Shown piece by piece: positions 8,110 to 16,501 of a stretch of 34,668 nt of DNA (the first letter of the stretch is position 1; each line of letters starts with the position of its first letter). The position numbers and the translations under genes are program-made. The DNA is from Rhodopirellula maiorica SM1 (GTDB lineage Bacteria > Planctomycetota > Planctomycetia > Pirellulales > Pirellulaceae): positions 1 to 34,668 of the forward strand of contig NZ_ANOG01000333.1 in assembly GCF_000346295.1 (NCBI RefSeq), read 5' to 3'. The notes under the pieces were generated by a model. That model had not been told where the DNA came from. It made no database searches and was given only the letters and a program-made list of their open reading frames with translations.

Positions 8110-10218
8110 ATGCACTTACGAATTCGCGCTGCGATTGCCTTTGGTATCCTTGTTTTCGCTTCGCACGCCACCGCGGTAGACCGGCGTGATTCCACCGACG
8201 ACAACGATTCCGAAATGGTCGTGGATACGAGCCACGGCGATCAACTCGTCAACGAATACTTTCGCAGCGAAACCGAGAAAATCAGTTCAGCAGTGTTTGC
8301 GGACATCAAAACGCTCGACGATTGGCAAGACCGTCGTCAGGGTTACCGCGATCAGTTGTACGAGATGCTCGGGCTTTCACCGCTGCCCGAACGCACGCCG
8401 CTATCCCCTGTGATTACGGGTTCGGCAACCGAAGGGGACGTCGTCGTTGAAAACATTCATTTTCAATCGATGCCAGGTCTGTACGTCACGGGCAACCTTT
8501 ATCGGCCAGCAAAACAAGACGGCCCGCTTCCAGCGATCCTCTATGTCTGTGGTCATGGCAAAGTGAAGAAGGACGGAATCAGTTATGGCAACAAAACATA
8601 CTATCAATACCACGGGGCTTGGTTTGCACGAAACGGTTATGTTTGCTTGACCATCGACACGATTCAGTTGGGCGAAATCGAAGGGATCCATCATGGCACG
8701 TACCGTGAAGGGGCGTGGTGGTGGAACAATCGCGGCTACACCCCCGCCGGTGTCGAAGCTTGGAACGGGATTCGTGCACTGGATTATTTGCAATCTCGCC
8801 CCGAGGTCGATGGCCAGCGGATAGGTGTCACCGGTCGCAGCGGAGGAGGTGCCTATTCGTGGTACATCGCGGCGCTTGATGAACGCATCAAAGTTGCCGT
8901 CCCGGTGGCCGGCATCACATCATTAAAGAACCATGTCGTCGACGGGTGTGTCGAAGGGCACTGTGATTGCATGTACATGGTCAACACCTATCGTTGGGAT
9001 TACCCGATGGTCGCCGCCCTGATCGCACCACGTCCGCTATTAATCTCGAATACTGACAAAGACTCAATTTTTCCGTTGGACGGCGTGGTCGATGTCTATT
9101 CCAAAGTCCGTTCGATCTACAAGCTTTACGAAAATGAGTCCCATGTCGGGTTGCACATCACCGAGGGTCCGCATAGTGATTCTCAGGAGCTTCGTATCCA
9201 TGCGTTTCGCTGGTTCAATCGCCATCTGAGATCGGACAACGAACTGATCAACAAGACCGCAACGCCGTTTTTTGACATCAAGCAGCTAAAAGTTTTCGAT
9301 TCGCTACCAACGGACGAACGCGTAAGCACGATTCATGAAACGTTTGTCCCCAAATGGAATTCCAATCCGTCCACTCGGCCCGGCAGACCGAAATCGGCCC
9401 AGCATGATGAATTGATCCAATCGTTGAAAAGGAAAACGTTTGGCGGGTGGCCCCAGACCGCTGGTTCGCTCGATACAAAAACGATCGCCGAGCGAGAAGC
9501 GGATGGTATGAAAGTCAAAGCGATTCAGTTCACGTCACAGTCGCCCTACCGTTTGACCATGTTCGCAGTGACACCGATGTCATCGGCGCCCCCCAAAATG
9601 GTCAACGTGGTTGTTTTGGATCAACAAGCGTGGCAACGTGTTGCGTCCGGATTGGCGGTCGTAATGCCGGAACGGTTTCGCGGCGTCACCCCCGACAAAC
9701 AAATTTGGGAACAGTTGCGTGACGAATCACCAACCGTACCCACGGTATACGTGACTCCTCGCGGAGTGGGGTTCACCGAGTGGACACGCGATCCGGTTCG
9801 TCGGACTCACATCCGCCGCCGATTCATGTTGCTCGGGCAAACCGCCGCAGGCATGCAAATTTATGACGTGGTGCAAGCATTGAAAGCGATCGGAACGTTG
9901 CCGTCCTTTGAATCCGCCGAATGGAGGCTCCGCGGCAGCGGGGATGCGGCCGCCTGGTCATTGCTGGCTAGCCTGTTTAACGACCGGATCGTCGAGATGT
10001 CGCTAATCGATTTGCCGGTGAATAACCGTGACGCCCCGGATCTGCTGAACATCAGCAAGTTTACCGAAATACCTCAAATTGCCTGGACTGCCGCTGATCG
10101 AGTGCAGACGATGCAAATCGGCGGTAGCAACATCGAGCAATGGAAAGACGAGTTTTCGCAGATAAAAAAGGAGGACTTAAGCATCATTTTTTGCGACGAT
10201 TCAGTAAACGGACGCTGA
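8110..10218 (+). CDS. Secreted two-lobed alpha/beta hydrolase (acetylxylan-esterase-like)
   Basis: 702 residues from the ATG at 8110, chosen because it begins a clear signal peptide (MHLRIRAAIAFGILVFASHATA); an upstream GTG (8026) would bury this. The first lobe has the nucleophile elbow GRSGG (Ser ~244), candidate acids in SNTDKDSIFP (~316-318) and a candidate His in GPHSDSQ (~355), all spaced as in alpha/beta hydrolases of the acetylxylan esterase/dienelactone hydrolase type. ILYVCGHGK and LTIDTIQLGE match the strands before the elbow. The second lobe (about 420-700) looks like a degenerate hydrolase whose elbow position reads RGSGDAA without a serine. It probably de-esterifies a polysaccharide or similar substrate outside the cytoplasm. 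It lies 90 bases after the permease and may share its transcript. Confidence 0.82.
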   Translation: MHLRIRAAIAFGILVFASHATAVDRRDSTDDNDSEMVVDTSHGDQLVNEYFRSETEKISSAVFADIKTLDDWQDRRQGYRDQLYEMLGLSPLPERTPLSPVITGSATEGDVVVENIHFQSMPGLYVTGNLYRPAKQDGPLPAILYVCGHGKVKKDGISYGNKTYYQYHGAWFARNGYVCLTIDTIQLGEIEGIHHGTYREGAWWWNNRGYTPAGVEAWNGIRALDYLQSRPEVDGQRIGVTGRSGGGAYSWYIAALDERIKVAVPVAGITSLKNHVVDGCVEGHCDCMYMVNTYRWDYPMVAALIAPRPLLISNTDKDSIFPLDGVVDVYSKVRSIYKLYENESHVGLHITEGPHSDSQELRIHAFRWFNRHLRSDNELINKTATPFFDIKQLKVFDSLPTDERVSTIHETFVPKWNSNPSTRPGRPKSAQHDELIQSLKRKTFGGWPQTAGSLDTKTIAEREADGMKVKAIQFTSQSPYRLTMFAVTPMSSAPPKMVNVVVLDQQAWQRVASGLAVVMPERFRGVTPDKQIWEQLRDESPTVPTVYVTPRGVGFTEWTRDPVRRTHIRRRFMLLGQTAAGMQIYDVVQALKAIGTLPSFESAEWRLRGSGDAAAWSLLASLFNDRIVEMSLIDLPVNNRDAPDLLNISKFTEIPQIAWTAADRVQTMQIGGSNIEQWKDEFSQIKKEDLSIIFCDDSVNGR

Positions 10219-10247
10219 TTTCGGGCAGTTTAACGTCAATCGATTTG

Positions 10248-10280
10248 CCAAAGATCGCAGGCCCCTCCCTCGATCTTTGG
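10248..10280 (+). terminator. Hairpin after the hydrolase gene, possible terminator
   Basis: A perfect 10-bp inverted repeat, ccaaagatcg (10248-10257) and cgatctttgg (10271-10280), encloses a 13-base loop 30 bases after the hydrolase stop. The sequence that follows (ttctctgg) is only weakly T-rich, so intrinsic termination is plausible but not certain. An operator is the alternative. Confidence 0.45.
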
Positions 10281-10366
10281 TTCTCTGGCGAGATTGGCGT
10301 GACGACGACTACAATAAGGTAGAAATCGCTGCTCGTCGTCTAGCTTATCGAAGGAACACGTCACGG

Positions 10367-11464
10367 ATGCTTCAAACCGTCACCTCACTTTTGTTCACCT
10401 GCTCGCTCCTGATTGTGTTCTGCAGCGGCAACGCTTCGGCCTTCGAGACGATCGAATTCAAAGCGGGGACGGGATCCGACGACACCGAAAAAACCCGCAC
10501 GGTGGTCGGCGAGTTGCTGGTTGAGGCACAAGATGGGGGGCTTCTCATTCAAGGAGATGACGGACGCATTTGGACGATCCAGCCCGAAAATTTGGTCAAG
10601 CGAACGAGCAACTCTGAACCTTTGGTCCCGATCAGCGACGAGCAGATGATCCAAAGGATGACCAAGGAAATGCCGGAAGGATTTTCAGTCTATCAAACAG
10701 CAAATTATTTGATCATTCACAACACAGACGAAAATCATGCACGTTTAGTTGGAAGTTTATTCGAGCAATTGTATCGCGGCTTCTTTTCTTACTGGAAAAA
10801 TCAGCGATGGGAATTGCCTGAACCACGTTTTCCCTTGGTGGCGTTGTTGTTGGACAATCACGATTCGTTCCTGCAGCATGCGAAAGGTGAAGTTGGCGAA
10901 TCCGCAAATTCGGTCATCGGCTACTACCATCTCGCCAGCAACCGGATGACCACGTTCAACGTTCCCAATTGGGAGCGAAACATTGCCACGATCATCCATG
11001 AAGCGACGCACCAGCTCGCCTACAATTGTGGGCTACAGCGACGCTTTGCCGACAACCCGATGTGGGTTAGCGAAGGCTTGGCGATGTTCTTTGAATCGCC
11101 TGACCGCCGTAATTCAAAAGGATGGCGGGGCATTGGACGCGTCAACCAAAAGAATCTAGCACGCTGGAACAGCTATCTGCCTAACCGGCCCGTGGAATCA
11201 CTGGCCACACTGATCGCCGATGACTCGCGATTCCGTAGCCCCGCAACCGCCGCCGATGCTTATGGCGAAGGTTGGGCGTTGACCTATTTCTTACTGAAAA
11301 CTCACCGCGAAGAATTCGTCAAATACCTGCGACAACTCAGCGAAGTCAAGCCGCTTGTGGAGCTGAGCAAACGCGAACGCATCGCGATGTTTGAAACAGC
11401 GTTTGACACCACGCTGGAAAAGCTAGACAAGCAATTCGTGATGTACATGCGCCGGGTTCGCTAA
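10367..11464 (+). CDS. DUF1570 family putative zinc metallopeptidase, exported
   Basis: 365 residues from the ATG at 10367, which is preceded by agga (10352-10355) and starts a signal peptide (MLQTVTSLLFTCSLLIVFCS, ending near NASA). A TTG frame further upstream (10277) falls inside the preceding hairpin and was rejected. The core has HEATH (~211-215), the HExxH zinc-binding motif, and then WVSEGLAMFFE, whose Glu (~236) sits at the gluzincin third-ligand position. This is the arrangement in DUF1570 proteins of planctomycetes. The N-terminal part (about 25-80) is beta-rich and may bind a partner or substrate. Metallopeptidase activity is predicted from the motif only. Confidence 0.85.
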   Translation: MLQTVTSLLFTCSLLIVFCSGNASAFETIEFKAGTGSDDTEKTRTVVGELLVEAQDGGLLIQGDDGRIWTIQPENLVKRTSNSEPLVPISDEQMIQRMTKEMPEGFSVYQTANYLIIHNTDENHARLVGSLFEQLYRGFFSYWKNQRWELPEPRFPLVALLLDNHDSFLQHAKGEVGESANSVIGYYHLASNRMTTFNVPNWERNIATIIHEATHQLAYNCGLQRRFADNPMWVSEGLAMFFESPDRRNSKGWRGIGRVNQKNLARWNSYLPNRPVESLATLIADDSRFRSPATAADAYGEGWALTYFLLKTHREEFVKYLRQLSEVKPLVELSKRERIAMFETAFDTTLEKLDKQFVMYMRRVR

Positions 11465-11529
11465 GCAGCAAACATCGAGTGAAACACCCCGAGTTGCGGG
11501 AGCGATAAACCGAGTGAAAGACGAGAACC

Positions 11530-11660
11530 GTGGCTAACGGGCTGTTGATTTAATGAAGTTTCCTATGGCAAGAGGTGGCTGATGGACTACCTCGTCCGTC
11601 GTTGGTGTATTCGACTGACTAGGAAGTCCGTCGTACGACTAAATCAACAAGCCACTAACG
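11530..11660. repeat. Imperfect inverted repeat in the convergent intergenic region
   Basis: The arms are gggctgttgattta (about 11539-11552) and taaatcaacaagcca (about 11640-11654). They share a perfect 10-base inverted core, tgttgattta/taaatcaaca, with about 87 bases between them. The right arm contains the 15-base motif also seen at 725-739. It lies between the DUF1570 stop and the ppk2 stop, where a shared transcription end is expected, but it lacks the compact stem and T-run of an intrinsic terminator. It is probably a degenerate copy of an intergenic repeat family. Confidence 0.5.
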
Positions 11661-11723
11661 TAGGATAAGACTCTTGCGGAACGAAAATATCGAGCGTCTA
11701 TTCGCATCGGACTTTGTTGCCGT

Positions 11724-12620
11724 CTAATAGATGCTCGGCACAAACATCCGTTCGGGCATCGGATTGCGTTGGTAGTCATCGCTTCGCTCGCGTTTGGGCA
11801 ATTTAATGCTCTCGGACTGAACCTCGGTATAAGGGACTTGGCTCAAGAAGTGACCGATGCAATTCAATCGAGCCCGCTTCTTGTCCACTGCATCGACGAT
11901 CCACCACGGTGCGTGCGAGGTATGCGTCCGCTCGAGCATGATTTCTTTTGCGATCGTATATTGTTCCCAACGTTTACGTGACTCCAAATCCATTGGACTC
12001 AATTTCCACTGTTTCAACGGGTCGTTGATACGGCATTGAAAACGAAACTGCTGCTCTTCGTCGGTGATCGAAAGCCAGTACTTAATGAGAACGATTCCCG
12101 AATCGACCAGCATTCGTTCAAATTCGGGAGCAGTGCGAAGAAATTGTTCGTATTCGTTGTCGGTACAAAATCCCATCACACGTTCGACGCCGGCGCGGTT
12201 GTACCAACTGCGATCGAACAATGCGATTTCGCCAGCGCCAGGCAGATGATTGACGTAACGCTGAAAATACCACTGAGTCTTTTCACGCTCGTTGGGGGCC
12301 GGCAACGCGACGACACGGCATACGCGGGGGTTTAAACGTTGCGTGATTCGCTTGATCACACCTCCTTTGCCCGCCGCATCGCGTCCTTCGAACAAAACCG
12401 CGACACGCGTGCCGGTGGCGACCACCCAATCTTGCAACTTAACGAGCTCTTCCTGCAGTCTCAGCAGTTCGACAAAGTATTGACGACGAAAACGCGACTT
12501 GCGATCCGCCAAATTGGGACGCGCATTTTCGGTCGACGCATCCTCGTGTTCCAACTCGAGTTCTTCATCGATCGAATCTAAGATTTCGTCACGGATACGT
12601 GAATACAGTTCCTCGTTCAT
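11724..12620 (-). CDS. ppk2: Polyphosphate kinase 2 (class I type)
   Basis: 298 residues. The start ATG at 12620 lies 4 bases after the pstB stop; a longer frame to 12680 would overlap pstB and was rejected. Motifs: Walker A GRDAAGKGG (~79-87), the FDRSWYNRAGVERVMG block with the catalytic Asp/Arg and Walker B region (~135-150), and the C-terminal PLKQWKLSPMD and KKRARLN segments. These fit the one-domain, class I (P. aeruginosa-type) PPK2 family, which transfers phosphate between polyphosphate and nucleoside diphosphates in the cytoplasm. The N-terminal ~50 residues are acidic and variable. As the last gene of the pst operon, it probably ties phosphate uptake to polyphosphate storage or use. 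The direction of catalysis and the preferred nucleotide cannot be read from the sequence. Confidence 0.92.
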   Translation of the reverse strand: MNEELYSRIRDEILDSIDEELELEHEDASTENARPNLADRKSRFRRQYFVELLRLQEELVKLQDWVVATGTRVAVLFEGRDAAGKGGVIKRITQRLNPRVCRVVALPAPNEREKTQWYFQRYVNHLPGAGEIALFDRSWYNRAGVERVMGFCTDNEYEQFLRTAPEFERMLVDSGIVLIKYWLSITDEEQQFRFQCRINDPLKQWKLSPMDLESRKRWEQYTIAKEIMLERTHTSHAPWWIVDAVDKKRARLNCIGHFLSQVPYTEVQSESIKLPKRERSDDYQRNPMPERMFVPSIY

Positions 12621-12624
12621 TGTT

Positions 12625-13446
12625 CTAGCTAAACTCACCACTGATGTATTGTTTGGTCGCATCTTCCTGGGGCGAATCAAACAGTTCGTCGGTGTCGCGA
12701 AACTCGACTAAATAGCCGGTTCGCCCGCCGCCGCTGGTGTCGACGTACATGAACGCGGTTCGGTCGGCCACACGTTTTGCCTGCTGTAGATTGTGAGTCA
12801 CGATTGCAATCGTGTAATTCTCTTTCAATTCCTGCATCAAGTCTTCGATGCGACGCGTGGCGATCGGATCCAGGGCAGAACACGGTTCATCCATCAATAA
12901 TACTTCGGGCTCCGTCGCAATCGCACGTGCAATACAAAGCCGTTGTTGTTGTCCACCGGAGAGTGAAAGACCACTGTTTTTCAATTTGTCCTTGACCTCG
13001 TCCCACAGCGCCGCACCTCGCAGTGCTTTTTCCACCTTCTCGGCGATGTTACCGCGATATCGATTCAGTCGCAGACCAAAGGCCACGTTGTTGTAGATGC
13101 TCATGGCAAACGGATTGGGTTGCTGGAACACCATTCCGATGTAACGACGCACCGCGACGGGATCGACTTTGGAGTGGTAAATGTCTTTGCCACGAAAGTG
13201 AACATGACCTTCGAAGCGAAACCCACGTACCAAATCATTCATTCGGTTCAAGCAACGTAGTGCACTACTCTTGCCACATCCCGACGGACCGATAAAAGCG
13301 GTGATGGAACCACGATGGATTGGAATATGGCTGTCACGGACAGCACGAAAGTTTCCGTAATAAAGGTTTTCAATATTGCAGTCCAGCAACAACGAACCAT
13401 TGCCGTTGGCGAGGACATCGTTTTCAACTTTAGGTGTTGCAATCAC
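12625..13446 (-). CDS. pstB: Phosphate ABC transporter ATP-binding protein
   Basis: 273 residues. The start is taken as GTG at 13446 because AGGA (13458-13455) lies 8 bases before it and overlaps the pstA stop TAG; the longer frame starts at a TTG inside pstA. Motifs: Walker [10 protein letters not shown] (~53-61), Q-loop FQQPNPF, signature LSGGQ (~162-166), Walker B LLMDEP (~183-188) and H-loop THN. The NRMNDL segment after Walker A and [17 protein letters not shown] are typical of PstB. It powers high-affinity phosphate import through PstC/PstA. Gene order and coupling (pstA stop inside the pstB ribosome site, ppk2 4 bases downstream) point to one operon. Confidence 0.95.
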   Translation of the reverse strand: MIATPKVENDVLANGNGSLLLDCNIENLYYGNFRAVRDSHIPIHRGSITAFIGPSGCGKSSALRCLNRMNDLVRGFRFEGHVHFRGKDIYHSKVDPVAVRRYIGMVFQQPNPFAMSIYNNVAFGLRLNRYRGNIAEKVEKALRGAALWDEVKDKLKNSGLSLSGGQQQRLCIARAIATEPEVLLMDEPCSALDPIATRRIEDLMQELKENYTIAIVTHNLQQAKRVADRTAFMYVDTSGGGRTGYLVEFRDTDELFDSPQEDATKQYISGEFS

Positions 13447-13459
13447 GTGTATTTTCCTA
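13447..13459 (-). promoter_or_regulatory. Ribosome binding site of pstB overlapping the pstA stop
   Basis: On the minus strand the string TTAGGAAAATACAC precedes GTG. TAG is the pstA stop (13459-13457) and AGGA (13458-13455) is the Shine-Dalgarno, 8 bases from the GTG at 13446. This fixes the pstB start and implies translational coupling. Confidence 0.7.
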
Positions 13460-14371
13460 AGAGACTTTGGCGCGACTCGAAATGATTTGACCGACAATGT
13501 TGATCGACAAAACCATCAACACCAGGATCAGGGATGCGGCCCATGCCATTTCGATTTGGTTCTCGAAAGGCATGCCCGAAAAGTTGTAAATAAACACAGC
13601 TAGCGAGGCGGTCGGCTCCATGACCTGAGAACTTCCGTCCTCAAAGATCCAGTAGTTACTAAACAACGCGGTGAACAGTAGCGGGGCGGTTTCCCCGGCG
13701 GCACGCGCGACGGCCAACATCACGCCGGTCAAGATGCCAGGCAATGCGGTTGGCAACACGATTTTCCATGCGACCTGAGTCGGGGTGCAGCCCATCCCAA
13801 TCGCCGCTTCTTTCATTTTGACCGGGACCATTCGCATCGATTCTTCCGCCGTCAAGATCACGGTCGGTAACATCAACAATGCCAATGCCACCCCGCCCGC
13901 CGGTGCGGAATAACCACCGGTAGCAAGCACAATCGCGGCGTAGGCGAACACGCCCGCCAAAATTGACGGCAATCCGGTCAATGTTTTTGCACAAAAACGT
14001 GCAACGGACGCTGTCTTGCTTTGCGGTCCGAACTCGGCCAAGAAAACCGCAGTCAGAATGCCAGCGGGAATTGCGATCGCGGCGGCAATCGAAACGATCA
14101 CGATCGTTCCGACAATCGCGTTGCCAAAACCACCGCCCTCTTCAAACGCCGTTGGTGGCAATTCGGTAAACAAGGCCAGTGAAAGCTTCTTGCCACCTCG
14201 ATACACCAACATGATCAACACGCTGAACAGCGGCACGCATGCGATCACGGTCGCTACCCCGGTGCCGATGCTCAACAGGATGCTGAACAAGGTTCGTGGA
14301 TGACGCAGCGAACGCTCGAGACGTGGGAAGTCCACATCGCCAAATTCGGTCGAGATTTCGGCAGTATTCAT
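13457..14371 (-). CDS. pstA: Phosphate ABC transporter permease PstA
   Basis: 304 residues with about six membrane helices. The C-terminal half carries the permease loop ([28 protein letters not shown]) and the PstA hallmark [17 protein letters not shown]. The ATG at 14371 overlaps the pstC stop by 4 bases (ATGA) and has a strong Shine-Dalgarno, GGAGG, 6 bases upstream, so the start is secure and coupled to pstC. With PstC it forms the inner-membrane channel for phosphate. Confidence 0.94.
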   Translation of the reverse strand: MNTAEISTEFGDVDFPRLERSLRHPRTLFSILLSIGTGVATVIACVPLFSVLIMLVYRGGKKLSLALFTELPPTAFEEGGGFGNAIVGTIVIVSIAAAIAIPAGILTAVFLAEFGPQSKTASVARFCAKTLTGLPSILAGVFAYAAIVLATGGYSAPAGGVALALLMLPTVILTAEESMRMVPVKMKEAAIGMGCTPTQVAWKIVLPTALPGILTGVMLAVARAAGETAPLLFTALFSNYWIFEDGSSQVMEPTASLAVFIYNFSGMPFENQIEMAWAASLILVLMVLSINIVGQIISSRAKVS

Positions 14372-15348
14372 TTTGCACCTCCACGCATGCGGGCCGAGGC
14401 GTGCTTTAACACAAATGCACCGCAGATGTTCACCAGCAACGTGATCGCCAACAAGATCAACGCGGCGTACATCAACACTGGTTCTTCGCGTTCACCCGCT
14501 TCGGGGAAATGGTTCGCTAACAACGCGGCCAGAGTGTTTCCAGGCGAGAAGAGTGAGATACTCATCTGATTGGAATTCCCCACCAACATCGCCAAAGCCA
14601 TCGTCTCGCCCAGTGCACGGCCAAAGCCAAGCACCAGTGCACCGAAGATGCCGGTCGAGGCTGTGGGCACGATCACGCCGATGATTGCTTCCCACCGCGT
14701 CGCCCCTAATCCAAAGGCCGCTTCTTTCAGTTTCCGTGGCACATTACTGAGCGCGTCGCGAGAAATCGCCGAGACCGTCGGCAAAATCATGATCGACAAC
14801 ACCAATGCCGCTGGCAGCATCCCGGGGCCGGAAAGCGAGGTTTTGAAAAAGGGTATCCAGCCCAAGTTTTCATGCGCCCAATTCGCAAACGGACGCAGCA
14901 TAGGGATCACCACAAAGATCCCCCACAACCCATAAACGACGCTGGGAATCGCCGCTAACAATTCGACGATGTTCTTGAATGCCACTTCCACTTGATGTGG
15001 CAAAAAGTCTTGCGTTAAGAAGATGGCGATCGAAACGCCAAAGAACCCACCAATCAACAACGCCAAGAGTGAACTGTACAGCGTTCCCCAAATCTCAGGC
15101 AATACGCCGAACTGTTCGTTCTGTACATCCCAAGTGGACGAGGTCAAAAAACTGACGCCGTGTGCACTGATCGCTGGCATGGCTTTGGTGGCAACTTCAA
15201 ACACCACCAAAAACACAACCAACACGGTCAACCAAGCAAAACCGCGTGTCAATCCACGGAACGCTCGATCCTTCACAATCTCCATCGACGAGGGTGGAGA
15301 GGAGATTGACGCTGATTCCGCTAGATCGGAAAGCGTGGCATTGGCCAT
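14368..15348 (-). CDS. pstC: Phosphate ABC transporter permease PstC
   Basis: 326 residues from the ATG at 15348. A longer frame begins with GTG/ATG at 15414-15409, but these codons lie within the hairpin at 15388-15418, so the shorter start is preferred. Several hydrophobic helices are present; the EAA-type loop is near LKEAAFGLGATRWEAIIGVIVP and the PstC hallmark FGRALGETMALAMLVGN follows. It is the partner of PstA in the phosphate channel and overlaps pstA by 4 bases. The cytoplasmic N-terminus (about 35 residues, Ser/Ala-rich) is variable in the family. Confidence 0.92.
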   Translation of the reverse strand: MANATLSDLAESASISSPPSSMEIVKDRAFRGLTRGFAWLTVLVVFLVVFEVATKAMPAISAHGVSFLTSSTWDVQNEQFGVLPEIWGTLYSSLLALLIGGFFGVSIAIFLTQDFLPHQVEVAFKNIVELLAAIPSVVYGLWGIFVVIPMLRPFANWAHENLGWIPFFKTSLSGPGMLPAALVLSIMILPTVSAISRDALSNVPRKLKEAAFGLGATRWEAIIGVIVPTASTGIFGALVLGFGRALGETMALAMLVGNSNQMSISLFSPGNTLAALLANHFPEAGEREEPVLMYAALILLAITLLVNICGAFVLKHASARMRGGAK

Positions 15349-15387
15349 AAGATCGCCCAGAAAAAGAACTGCTAAGTAAGAATCGAT

Positions 15388-15418
15388 CGCCGTGACGGAT
15401 GAATCATCCATCACGGCG
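15388..15418 (-). promoter_or_regulatory. Intercistronic hairpin between pstS and pstC
   Basis: The arms cgccgtgacggatga (15388-15402) and tcatccatcacggcg (15404-15418) are inverted complements in 14 of 15 positions. The single mismatch (C/A on plus) becomes a G-U pair in the minus-strand transcript, so the RNA can form a continuous 15-bp stem. It begins 15 bases after the pstS stop. No U-run follows directly, so it is better read as an mRNA-stabilising or attenuating hairpin than a full terminator. Such a structure after a binding-protein gene would keep PstS in excess over PstCAB; this role is inference. Confidence 0.65.
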
Positions 15419-15433
15419 TCTCTGGTCGTTGAA

Positions 15434-16501
15434 CTATTTGATGGACTCGAGTTTCTCAGTTACGGTCGCGACAACGCTTTCCGGAAGCGGGATGTACCCC
15501 ATTTCCGCACTCGACTCTTGCCCCTGGTGCAGACACCATTTGACAAGACTCTTGAGTGCATCGGCCTTGGCCGAATCTTCGTATTTTTCGTAGCACAGCA
15601 ACCATGTGTAACTAACGATTGGATAGGCGCCCTCACCGGTCGGGTCTGGCAACCAAGCACGCAAATCTTCGGGCATTTCAACGCCGGCCAAAGCTGCGGT
15701 GGCATTTTCGAGCGTAGGTTCAATGAACTTGCCGGCGGCGTTTTCTAATGTCGCCATTGGCAACTTGGCTTGCTCGGCGAAACCAAACTCGACGTAGCCG
15801 ATTGCACCTGGGGTTTGCATGATGGTCGCGGTCACGCCATCGTTCTTCGGTGCGGCGATGAATTTATCGCTTTCGGGCCAATTGACTGATTTGCCGACAC
15901 CCGGTCCGTCGGCGAAATCTTTGCTGACGGCACTGAGATGATTGGTGAACACAAACGTCGTTCCGCTGCTGTCCGCTCGACGGACTACCGTGACAGGCAA
16001 ATCGGGAAGATCGACACCTTCGTTGGTCGCGGCGATTGCGGCATCGTTCCACTTGGAAATCTGGCCCAAAAAGATCTTGGTGTAGGCGTCGCGTGAGAGA
16101 ACCAAAGGCTTTTTCAATTCCGCCAAGTTGTACGCCAGCACGATGCTTCCGGCCGTCATCGGCAACAGCACCACGCCGTCGTCGACTTGGGCAATTTCGC
16201 TGTCGTTCATCGCCGCATCACTGGCTGCGAAATCAACCGTGTGCCCGATAAAATCCTTGATTCCACCGCCACTTCCTTTGGCTTGGTAGTCCACCTTCAC
16301 GCCTTCGGTCGCCGAGCTGTACTCTTTGAACCAACGGCCATACAACGGGGCAGGAAAACTGGCACCGGAGCCCTGCAGTTTGACGTTCTGGCCGGAGGAA
16401 CCGGAACCTCCGCCGGACGAGGAGCTCGAACTGGATGAGCTGCAACCGACCAAAACCGTAAGGGCGGCAAGACAACAGAAGCGAAACGCACTTTTGTTCA
16501 C
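15434..16501 (-). CDS. pstS: Phosphate-binding protein PstS (lipoprotein)
   Basis: 355 residues starting at a GTG (16501). The N-terminus is a lipoprotein signal (basic start, hydrophobic core, lipobox LVGC with the Cys at ~20), followed by an unusual low-complexity Ser/Gly linker (residues ~21-37) that would hold the binding domain away from the membrane. Phosphate-binding signatures: LQGSGASFPAPLY, DYQAKGSGGG and DFAASDAAM, with RADSSGTTFVF later in the chain. It captures phosphate outside the cytoplasmic membrane and delivers it to PstC/PstA. It is the first gene of the pst-ppk2 operon and has candidate Pho boxes about 85-115 bases upstream. Confidence 0.95.
   Translation of the reverse strand: MNKSAFRFCCLAALTVLVGCSSSSSSSSSGGGSGSSGQNVKLQGSGASFPAPLYGRWFKEYSSATEGVKVDYQAKGSGGGIKDFIGHTVDFAASDAAMNDSEIAQVDDGVVLLPMTAGSIVLAYNLAELKKPLVLSRDAYTKIFLGQISKWNDAAIAATNEGVDLPDLPVTVVRRADSSGTTFVFTNHLSAVSKDFADGPGVGKSVNWPESDKFIAAPKNDGVTATIMQTPGAIGYVEFGFAEQAKLPMATLENAAGKFIEPTLENATAALAGVEMPEDLRAWLPDPTGEGAYPIVSYTWLLCYEKYEDSAKADALKSLVKWCLHQGQESSAEMGYIPLPESVVATVTEKLESIK

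Noticed and set aside
13447-13497. Longer pstB start (TTG at 13497)
   Set aside because: It lies inside pstA with no ribosome site, whereas GTG 13446 has AGGA at 8 bases.
15349-15414. Longer pstC start at the GTG/ATG near 15414-15409
   Set aside because: These codons lie in the intercistronic hairpin stem, and the later ATG at 15348 gives a normal-length PstC N-terminus.
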